64,000 nucleotides of DNA, taken from SAR92 clade bacterium H231. GTDB taxonomy: Bacteria; Pseudomonadota; Gammaproteobacteria; Pseudomonadales; Porticoccaceae. The stretch lies in assembly GCA_025153775.1 (NCBI GenBank), contig JAOALC010000001.1, positions 806,001 to 870,000 on the forward strand. Direction: 5' to 3'. Below the pieces are notes generated by a model. The model saw only the letters and a program-made list of their open reading frames with translations. It did not search any database and was not told the DNA's origin. Position 1 is the stretch's first letter. Every line of letters starts with the position of its first letter. This document shows, piece after piece, positions 57,963 through 64,000 of this stretch. Position numbers and translations under genes: made by a program.

Positions 57963-59339
57963 CTAGCTGCGACGCCAGGTGGTACCCTCGCGGCTATCTT
58001 CAAGAACTATGCCCTGGGCCAGCAGATCCTCGCGAACCTGATCCGCGCCCGCATAATCTTTATCCGCCTTAGCCTGCTGCCGCTTGGCAATTGCCGCCTC
58101 TACCTCAGCTTCAGTGATAGCGCCTGCATCGCCGCCCCTAGCCTGTTTAAACCATTGCTCCGGATCCTGTTGCAACAAACCCATCAGATTAGCCAATCCC
58201 ATTAGCTGACTGTGCAGCTGGCTTTTGGCATCGCCAGTGGCCCCATGCATTTCTTTGGCCATTCGATAGATCTCGCTGATCGCTACTGGAGTATTGAGAT
58301 CGTCGAGCAGCGCGGTATAGCCAGCACTGCCTCTATCCAGCCTGGGCTCTGCATTAGCCTCGCCCCGCAGGTAGCCATAGAGGCTGTCCAGAGAGCGCCA
58401 GGCACTATCGAGCAGGTCTTTGCTGAAGTTCTGCTCGGAGCGATAATGAGCTGACAGAATCACATAGCGCAGTACCTCACCTGGATATAAATCAAGCAGG
58501 TCATTGACCATGCGGAAGTTGCCCAAAGATTTGGACATCTTCTCCCCTTCGATATTAATAAACCCATTGTGCAGCCAGTATTTGGCAAAGGGTTTGCCGT
58601 CATGGGCGCAGCAGCTCTGGGCAATTTCATTCTCATGGTGGGGGAAAATTAAATCCTGGCCACCACCATGAATATCTATGCTGTCACCCAGATGCTTTTC
58701 GATCATTGCCGAGCATTCAATGTGCCAGCCAGGCCGACCTCGACCCCAGGGGCTATCCCAGCCGGGCTCATTTTCTGCGGAGGGCTTCCAGAGTACAAAA
58801 TCGCCGGAATATTGTTTGTAGCTGGCAACCTCTACTCGGGCACCGGCCAGCATTTGATCGAGAGACCGACCGGACAGCTCACCGTAATTGTCCATAGATT
58901 GCACTGCAAACAGCACATTGCCCTCGGCGGCGTAGGCGTGGCCCTTGGCAATCAGCCGCTCGATCATACTGATCATCTCGGGAATATGCTGAGTGGCATA
59001 GGGAATAATACTGGGGTCTAGGCAGTTTAATGCCTCCATATCCTCAAAATAGGCCTGGGCGTAACGCTTGGATAATTCGGAGATATCCTCACCCAGCTCT
59101 GCCGCCGTTTTCATAATTTTATCGTCAATATCTGTAATATTGCGCGCGTAGACCACATTGGCATACTGGCTCTGCAGCAACCTAAATAAGGTATCAAAGA
59201 CTACCGCCGGCCTGGCATTGCCAATATGTACCCGATTGTAGACTGTAGGTCCACAGACATAGAGGGTAACCCGCTCTGGGTCCAGAGGAGTGAAGGGCTC
59301 TTTGGATCGCGATAATGTGTTGTATAGGGTTAGACTCAT
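57963..59339 (-). CDS. cysS: Cysteinyl-tRNA synthetase
   Basis: Class I synthetase of 458 residues charging tRNA-Cys. The HIGH-type motif is HIGN at 38-41 ([16 protein letters not shown], with the zinc ligand Cys29), and the KMSKS motif ([10 protein letters not shown]) is near residue 266. Other zinc ligands appear in WHIECSAM and HHENEIAQS. The ATG follows the glnS stop without any gap, so cysS is translationally linked to glnS. The C-terminal anticodon-binding part ends in [13 protein letters not shown], the usual family end. Confidence 0.98.
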   Translation of the reverse strand: MSLTLYNTLSRSKEPFTPLDPERVTLYVCGPTVYNRVHIGNARPAVVFDTLFRLLQSQYANVVYARNITDIDDKIMKTAAELGEDISELSKRYAQAYFEDMEALNCLDPSIIPYATQHIPEMISMIERLIAKGHAYAAEGNVLFAVQSMDNYGELSGRSLDQMLAGARVEVASYKQYSGDFVLWKPSAENEPGWDSPWGRGRPGWHIECSAMIEKHLGDSIDIHGGGQDLIFPHHENEIAQSCCAHDGKPFAKYWLHNGFINIEGEKMSKSLGNFRMVNDLLDLYPGEVLRYVILSAHYRSEQNFSKDLLDSAWRSLDSLYGYLRGEANAEPRLDRGSAGYTALLDDLNTPVAISEIYRMAKEMHGATGDAKSQLHSQLMGLANLMGLLQQDPEQWFKQARGGDAGAITEAEVEAAIAKRQQAKADKDYAGADQVREDLLAQGIVLEDSREGTTWRRS

Positions 59340-61001
59340 TTAGGCCTTCCAGTTATCCCGCAATCCAATGGTGCAATTGAATACCAGATCCTGAGCCTGG
59401 CTATCGCGGGTAAAATAACCCTCGCGCTCAAACTGGTAGTGCTCCCCTGCCGCAGCTGTGGCCAGTCCCTGCTCAATCTTGCAGCCTTGGATCAGCTTTA
59501 ACGAATCCGGGTTGATATGGTCGAGAAAGTTGCCCTCTCCAGAGTCCGGCGCCGCCTGATTAAATAGCCGATCATAAATCTTCACAGTGCAGTCTGCGCT
59601 GTGGGTAGCAGACACCCAGTGAATAACACCTCTGGGTCTAATACCCTCTGGTGCATCCTGGCCCACAGTATCAGGCACTACAGAACCAATAATCTCACTG
59701 ATCTTGCCCTGGCCATCGCGAATCACCTGGTCAGCTCGAATAATATAGGCGCTGCGCAGGCGCACATAGTCGCCAATCACCAGGCGTTTAAACTTTTTGC
59801 GCGACAGGCTGGTGTCTTCGCTAAAGTCATTGCGGTCAATATAAATCTGGCGCCCAAAGGACAGGCTGCGCTCACCTAGATCATCGCGACTGGGATGCCC
59901 GGGGGCACTAAACAGCTCAGTCTTCGCCTCATTGTAATTGGCCAGTGTCAGCAGTACCGGATGCAGCACACACATAGCGCGCCGCGCATTATTGTTGAGA
60001 TCATCGCGGATAAAATGTTCAAACTGCGCCATATCCACCACGCCATCGGTCTTGGCCACTGCCAAGCTATCGCAAAACTCACGAATAGCGGCAGCACTGA
60101 CACCACGTCGACGCAGGCCGCTAATGGTGGGCATACGTGGGTCATCCCAGCCCTCAACATGACGCTCGTCAACCAGCTGCTTAAGCTTGCGTTTGCTGGT
60201 TACTGTGTAATTGAGATTAAGGCGACCAAACTCGTACTGACGAGGTATTGAAGGCAGTGGTAAGTTAGCCACAAACCAATCGTACAGGGGCCGATTAGCG
60301 GCAAATTCCAATGTGCAGATCGAATGACTGACGCCCTCTATGGCATCTTCCTGACCATGGGCAAAGTCGTAGGAGGGATAGATATTCCACTTGTCGCCAG
60401 TGCGCTGATGGGCCATCTTTTTGATGCGATACATCACCGGATCGCGCATATTTATATTGGGCGATGCCATATCGATGCGGGCTCGCAGGGTCATTGCACC
60501 CTCGTCTATGGCCCCAGCTTTCATCTGCTCCAGTAACTCCAGACTCTCGAGAGCCGAGCGATTCCTGTAAGGGCTATCTTTACCAGGCTCAGTTAGGGTG
60601 CCTCGGTAGGCGCGCATATCCTCAGCATTGAGCTCGCAGACATAGGCTTTGCCCTGATTAATCAGATACTGGGCCCAGCTGTACAGCTGATCGAAATAAT
60701 TTGAGGCATAGCAAATATCCCCCTGCCACTGAAACCCCAGCCAGCGAACATCCTCAATAATGGCATTGACATATTCCTGGTCTTCTTTTTCAGGATTAGT
60801 ATCGTCAAAGCGCAAATTACAGCCGCCGCCATACTGGGCAGCAATACCGAAGTTGACACAGATCGACTTGGCGTGACCAATATGCAAGTAGCCATTGGGT
60901 TCTGGCGGAAAGCGGGTAACTACCTTTTTGACAGTCCCAGCTTCAAGATCGGCGTTAATAACTTGCTGGATAAAGTTAATTGGTTTTTCAGTATCGGACA
61001 T
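59340..61001 (-). CDS. glnS: Glutaminyl-tRNA synthetase
   Basis: Class I synthetase charging tRNA-Gln directly. HIGH is at 40-43 (PPEPNGYLHIGHAKS), FDDTNPEKE follows, and the KMSKS equivalent is VTSKRKL (E. coli has VMSKRKL). The anticodon-binding beta-barrels occupy the C-terminal half. The open frame extends 33 codons upstream with a hydrophobic stretch, but the ATG at 61001 gives MSDTEKPINFIQQVI and 553 residues, matching E. coli (554). It is divergent from ppiB across 171 bases that show no other gene. Confidence 0.97.
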   Translation of the reverse strand: MSDTEKPINFIQQVINADLEAGTVKKVVTRFPPEPNGYLHIGHAKSICVNFGIAAQYGGGCNLRFDDTNPEKEDQEYVNAIIEDVRWLGFQWQGDICYASNYFDQLYSWAQYLINQGKAYVCELNAEDMRAYRGTLTEPGKDSPYRNRSALESLELLEQMKAGAIDEGAMTLRARIDMASPNINMRDPVMYRIKKMAHQRTGDKWNIYPSYDFAHGQEDAIEGVSHSICTLEFAANRPLYDWFVANLPLPSIPRQYEFGRLNLNYTVTSKRKLKQLVDERHVEGWDDPRMPTISGLRRRGVSAAAIREFCDSLAVAKTDGVVDMAQFEHFIRDDLNNNARRAMCVLHPVLLTLANYNEAKTELFSAPGHPSRDDLGERSLSFGRQIYIDRNDFSEDTSLSRKKFKRLVIGDYVRLRSAYIIRADQVIRDGQGKISEIIGSVVPDTVGQDAPEGIRPRGVIHWVSATHSADCTVKIYDRLFNQAAPDSGEGNFLDHINPDSLKLIQGCKIEQGLATAAAGEHYQFEREGYFTRDSQAQDLVFNCTIGLRDNWKA

Positions 61002-61172
61002 GGCAACAATTTTAGGCTGGCAGAATAAGGCGCCGATTATAGCCTCCAGCAGCAGTGCAATAAACAAAAAGCCCTGATAAACCATGAAAATCATAAACAT
61101 TGGTTTAAATTGCCTCTGTTACAAACTAAAATAGTCCCAAGCTTCAACACTCAACTTAATTTTGGATTTCTT

Positions 61173-61682
61173 ATGATTACCTTCCGCACCAATATGGGCG
61201 ATTTCTCCATTGAACTGGATTTCGATAAAGCGCCAATAACCGCCGCTAATTTTTTAGAGTACGCCCGCGATGATTTTTATACCGGTACCATTTTCCACCG
61301 TGTTATTAACGGCTTTATGGTTCAGGGTGGCGGTATGGACTCAGAGATGAATGAAAAAACCAGTCGGGCTTCTATAGAAAATGAAGCGGACAATGGTCTA
61401 AAAAATGAGATAGGTACATTGGCAATGGCCCGCACTGGCGAGCCCCATTCGGCCTCATCTCAATTCTTTATCAATGTAGCCGACAATGGCTTTCTAAACC
61501 ACAGCGGTAAAAACATGCAGGGCTGGGGCTATGCTGTGTTTGGCAAGGTAGTTGATGGTATGGACGTTATAGAGACTATTAAGGGCGTTAAAACCGGCAA
61601 TGCTGGCCATCATCAAGACGTGCCTGTAGACGCCATAGAGATTACAGAAACACTGGTGAGTGAAGCCTACGCCAGTCTCTAA
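61173..61682 (+). CDS. ppiB: Cytoplasmic peptidyl-prolyl cis-trans isomerase B
   Basis: Cyclophilin of 169 residues. The catalytic arginine and core are in [14 protein letters not shown], with [22 protein letters not shown] and [15 protein letters not shown] following; no signal peptide, so it is the cytoplasmic form. The frame opens at 61110, but the ATG at 61173 gives the family N-terminus [10 protein letters not shown], with GGA seven bases upstream. lpxH follows after 16 bases. Confidence 0.97.
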   Translation: MITFRTNMGDFSIELDFDKAPITAANFLEYARDDFYTGTIFHRVINGFMVQGGGMDSEMNEKTSRASIENEADNGLKNEIGTLAMARTGEPHSASSQFFINVADNGFLNHSGKNMQGWGYAVFGKVVDGMDVIETIKGVKTGNAGHHQDVPVDAIEITETLVSEAYASL

Positions 61683-61698
61683 CCACTGATATAAAACC

Positions 61699-62424
61699 AT
61701 GTCTGTACTGTTTATTTCAGATCTGCATCTATCTCCAGAACGCCCGGCAGTGACTCGGGCGTTTTTGGTTTTTCTGCGCGATAGAGCCAGTCAAGCTGAG
61801 GCTCTGTATGTGCTGGGGGACCTCTTTGAAGCCTGGATTGGCGACGACGACCCCACAGATCTATCGCTGGAGGTACAAAAAGCCTTTGCCGAGCTATCCA
61901 GCAGCGGCGTGGCGCTCTTCGTGCAGCACGGCAATCGGGATTTTCTGTTGGGTAAAAGATTTGCCGCCAATACCGGTGCTGTGATTATTGGCGATGAGAC
62001 TGTTATTAATCACTGGGGCCAGAGGGCACTTGTGATGCATGGGGACAGCCTATGCACCGACGATATCGACTATCAGCGCTTTAGGCGTAAATCTCGCAAC
62101 CCCGTTTATAAGTGGTGCCTGGGCGCCCTGCCCCTAAAGCGAAGGCAAAAGCTGGCTGTGGACTGGCGGGCTAAAAGCATGGCTGCCAACAGCAATAAGG
62201 CCAGCTCCATTATGGATGTCAACGCTGCGGCTGTGGACAGGGTAATGGAAAAGCATGGAGTCAGTACTCTAATTCATGGTCATACCCATCGCCCTGACCG
62301 TCACAGCACGGCGAGTGGCGAACGCATTGTTCTGGGCGACTGGGACAGCCACGGGTGGGCGCTTGAAATGGACGACAGTGGCTATCAACTTCAGAGTTTT
62401 CCGCTGCTAGCGACTGAACATTAA
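61699..62424 (+). CDS. lpxH: UDP-2,3-diacylglucosamine diphosphatase
   Basis: Peripheral membrane metallophosphoesterase of lipid A synthesis, forming lipid X. Metal-binding motifs are in order: FISDLHLSP, LGDLFEAWIGDDD, HGNRDFLLG, MHGDSLCTDD and HGHTHRPDRH. The 241-residue length agrees with LpxH, confirming an outer membrane with LPS. It follows ppiB by 16 bases, the usual pairing in gammaproteobacteria. Confidence 0.97.
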   Translation: MSVLFISDLHLSPERPAVTRAFLVFLRDRASQAEALYVLGDLFEAWIGDDDPTDLSLEVQKAFAELSSSGVALFVQHGNRDFLLGKRFAANTGAVIIGDETVINHWGQRALVMHGDSLCTDDIDYQRFRRKSRNPVYKWCLGALPLKRRQKLAVDWRAKSMAANSNKASSIMDVNAAAVDRVMEKHGVSTLIHGHTHRPDRHSTASGERIVLGDWDSHGWALEMDDSGYQLQSFPLLATEH

Positions 62425-62527
62425 CTGAACCATCAGGTCGAAAGGTTGCTGGTTATTTGCAATTTTATTGGTATTATTAAGCTATTATTTTATTGAACAC
62501 TAACCGATGTTAAATCAGGATATTGAT

Positions 62528-63205
62528 ATGGACAGCAACAACCGTACTAAAACCATGCCAAGCGGCATTCAAAGCACCTCACTGGATCCCGCTGTTGCCA
62601 AGGTTTTAAAGAACACCTATTTTCTACTTAGCCTGACACTGGCATTTAGTGCAATTATGGCCGGCGTATCCATGGCCATGAATGCCCCTTACTTTGGCCT
62701 CTGGACTCTGCTTCCCTATGTGCTCTGCCTGTGGATGACGGAAAAGAACAAAAATAATGCCAGTGGCATTATCTGGGTTTTCGCTCTGACCGGCTGGATG
62801 GGTTTTACTCTGGGCCCTATTCTCAATATGTTCCTCGCTGTGCGCGGTGCTGAGCCCATCATGATGGCACTGGGTTCCACTGCACTGATCTTTTTCGCCT
62901 CATCAGCCTATGTACTGACCACCAGAAAGAACCTCAGCTTTATGACCGGTTTCTTGATGACTGGTATGCTGGTGGCATTTGTGGCGGCGATCGCCAACTA
63001 CTTCTTGCAGATTCCAGCACTGTCTTTGACCGTCAGCGCTGTGTTTGCTCTGCTGTCGACAGCCCTTATTATGTGGCAGACCAGCGCAATTATTCATGGT
63101 GGAGAGCGCAACTACATCTCTGCAACCGTGACCCTATTTGTGATGTTGTACAACCTGTTTGTCAGCCTGCTGCAAATCTTTGGCCTGATGGGCGGCGATG
63201 ATTAA
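62528..63205 (+). CDS. YccA-like Bax inhibitor-1 family membrane protein
   Basis: Seven hydrophobic helices within 225 residues, with the UPF0005/BI-1 pattern (SLTLAFSAIMAGVSMAM; WVFALTGWMGFTLGPILNM; SSAYVLTTRKNLSFM; VSLLQIFGLMGGDD). In E. coli, YccA is a substrate and modulator of the FtsH protease. The frame opens at an ATG at 62507, but the ATG at 62528 has CAGGA eight bases upstream. The adjacent tusE gene matches the E. coli yccA-tusE neighbourhood, which supports the YccA assignment. Ends at a clear terminator. Confidence 0.9.
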   Translation: MDSNNRTKTMPSGIQSTSLDPAVAKVLKNTYFLLSLTLAFSAIMAGVSMAMNAPYFGLWTLLPYVLCLWMTEKNKNNASGIIWVFALTGWMGFTLGPILNMFLAVRGAEPIMMALGSTALIFFASSAYVLTTRKNLSFMTGFLMTGMLVAFVAAIANYFLQIPALSLTVSAVFALLSTALIMWQTSAIIHGGERNYISATVTLFVMLYNLFVSLLQIFGLMGGDD

Positions 63206-63238
63206 TTCAGCCTTCTAGACCCTCTTTTAGAGATATAA

Positions 63239-63269
63239 TAAAAAGCCCTGGTAGTCTCAGGGCTTTTTT
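63239..63269 (+). terminator. Rho-independent terminator after the YccA-like gene
   Basis: AAAAGCCCTG (63241-63250) pairs perfectly with CAGGGCTTTT (63258-63267), with a 7-base loop and a run of T. It separates the YccA-like gene from tusE. Confidence 0.92.
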
Positions 63270-63304
63270 AATGCAGCAGTTTTACCTAAGCACTGTCCGA
63301 TACT

Positions 63305-63601
63305 ATGACCGAACAATATCTAGATAAATTGCCCAGCTGGACAATCGAAACGGCCCAGGCCATGGCGCAGCAAGAGAACATCTCGCTATCGCCCGCCCAT
63401 ATTGAAATATTGCAGGTGGCCAGGGACTTCTATGCCGACTATGGCTTTTCTCCCTCTATGCGGCCGCTGTGCAAGTCCGTAACAGCTGCACTGGGCGTTG
63501 AGAAAGGCCGCAGTATTTACCTTAATCAGCAGTTCCCGGGCAGTCCGGCCAAAATAGTCGCCCTGCTGGCCGGGTTACCCAAGCCGAAAAACTGTCTATG
63601 A
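63305..63601 (+). CDS. tusE: TusE/DsrC-family sulfur relay protein
   Basis: Ninety-eight-residue protein of the DsrC/TusE family. TusE receives a persulfide from TusBCD and delivers sulfur to MnmA for tRNA thiolation. The C-terminal arm PKNCL carries the single conserved Cys97, as in TusE; true DsrC has two. ISLSPAHIEILQVARDFYADY and GRSIYLNQQFPGSPAK align with E. coli TusE as I remember it. It overlaps phhB by four bases. tusBCD are not in the window, although mnmA is at 35 kb. Confidence 0.92.
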   Translation: MTEQYLDKLPSWTIETAQAMAQQENISLSPAHIEILQVARDFYADYGFSPSMRPLCKSVTAALGVEKGRSIYLNQQFPGSPAKIVALLAGLPKPKNCL

Positions 63602-63942
63602 GCCAGCTCTCAGACCTGCAGTGCCAGGCCACACCCAGTGATGCTCAGATGCTCGACCCAGAACAGATTGCAGAACTGCTGCCGCAGGTGCCAGGCTGGT
63701 CAACCGTCAATCATGGACAAATACTTCAGCTGGAGAAAACCTTTAGCTTTAATAACTTTGTCGAGGCCATTGCCTTTGCCAACCAGATCAGCCCCATAGC
63801 AGAGGCCAATGATCATCATCCCGCCCTGTTAGTCCAGTATGGTTCGGTCAAGATTAACTGGTGGTCACACAGCATCGGCGGCCTGCATCTAAATGATTTT
63901 GTCCTGGCCGCAAAAACCGACAAGGCCTACAGTAGTCTATGA
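63598..63942 (+). CDS. phhB: Pterin-4a-carbinolamine dehydratase
   Basis: Small enzyme of 114 residues that recycles tetrahydrobiopterin, usually together with phenylalanine hydroxylase. The motif ANDHHPALLVQYGSVKINWWSHSIGGLH holds the active-site histidines (key residues His72, His73 and the later SHSIGGL). The N-terminal 20 residues are an additional tail. It overlaps tusE by four bases at its start and the next gene by four at its stop, so it is embedded in an operon. phhA is not seen in the window. Confidence 0.93.
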   Translation: MSQLSDLQCQATPSDAQMLDPEQIAELLPQVPGWSTVNHGQILQLEKTFSFNNFVEAIAFANQISPIAEANDHHPALLVQYGSVKINWWSHSIGGLHLNDFVLAAKTDKAYSSL

Positions 63943-64000
63943 GCATAGATCAGCAAGACCCTCATCAGTATCAGTTGCAACTAGACAACAAGGTCTCCCA
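63939..64000 (+). CDS. Start of a gene cut by the window edge, probable trmA
   Basis: An ATG at 63939 overlaps the phhB stop (ATGA) and opens a frame to the window end: MSIDQQDPHQYQLQLDNKVS. The pattern P.QY..QL..KV matches the N-terminus of TrmA, the tRNA (uracil-5-)-methyltransferase (E. coli LPTEQYEAQLAEKVV). Only 20 residues are visible, so the name is tentative. Confidence 0.45.
   Translation, partial: MSIDQQDPHQYQLQLDNKVS

Noticed and set aside
61002-61100. N-terminal extension of glnS with a hydrophobic stretch.
   Set aside because: The ATG at 61001 gives the conserved N-terminus and normal length; the extension has no support and would place a hydrophobic segment on a soluble synthetase.

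Overview
The window is ordinary bacterial chromosome, densely packed with housekeeping genes, from a gammaproteobacterium. The gene order (ftsK-lolA-rarA-crcB-serS-cysG on one strand; trxB-aat-bpt-infA, clpS-clpA, cspD and icd next; then rluE-nudJ-mnmA-hflD-purB-roxA; and, further on, lpxH-ppiB-glnS-cysS near Pro/Arg/His tRNAs) follows, from memory, the arrangement in Pseudomonas and related marine lineages. Protein style, moderate GC content and the mixture of glyoxylate shunt, amine catabolism and Mo-hydroxylase genes suggest a marine heterotroph of the Cellvibrionales/SAR92 (Porticoccaceae) kind. That placement is inference; no 16S gene is present. I see no prophage, insertion sequence, CRISPR array or clear horizontally acquired island.

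Layout. 0-7 kb: electron transfer flavoprotein (etfBA); a small ECF sigma factor unit with a membrane protein and a DUF3106-like protein; a His-rich exported protein; xthA and prc. 7-17 kb: a solitary tyrosine recombinase preceded by a 28-bp dif-like inverted repeat, then nitrogen and amine metabolism (AgcS symporter, glutamine amidotransferase, TauD-type dioxygenase, octaheme cytochrome-TPR protein, PuuA-like and PuuB-like enzymes and a TetR regulator, with a long palindrome between puuA and puuB). 17-26 kb: a minus-strand run ftsK-lolA-rarA-crcB-serS-cysG-gor with tiny gaps or overlaps. 26-32 kb: trxB and the N-degron set aat, bpt, clpS and clpA, with infA. 32-39 kb: cspD, icd, then rluE-nudJ-mnmA-hflD-purB-roxA. 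39-47 kb: ggt, then rraA/glcB, a LysR regulator and aceA (glyoxylate shunt). 47-56 kb: a fused PyrD-PyrK-like dihydroorotate dehydrogenase, FadB without an adjacent FadA, a PLP decarboxylase, a zinc-ribbon methyltransferase and an IorAB-type Mo-hydroxylase. 56-64 kb: tRNA-Pro/Arg/His, a crotonase-family protein lacking both usual catalytic glutamates, GDPD, cysS, glnS, ppiB, lpxH, a YccA/BI-1 protein, tusE, phhB and the start of a probable trmA cut by the window edge.

How the parts work together. etfBA and FadB serve acyl-CoA oxidation. AceA and GlcB turn the resulting acetyl-CoA into C4 acids, with icd as the competing branch. PuuA, PuuB and AgcS point to use of amines and amino acids as N and C sources. 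Aat and Bpt add leucine to protein N-termini that ClpS delivers to ClpA(P). The points most worth checking are the recombinase with its symmetrical 11-6-11 site, the PyrD-PyrK fusion, the operator-like palindrome in the puu region, the ECF sigma unit and the crotonase without catalytic glutamates.
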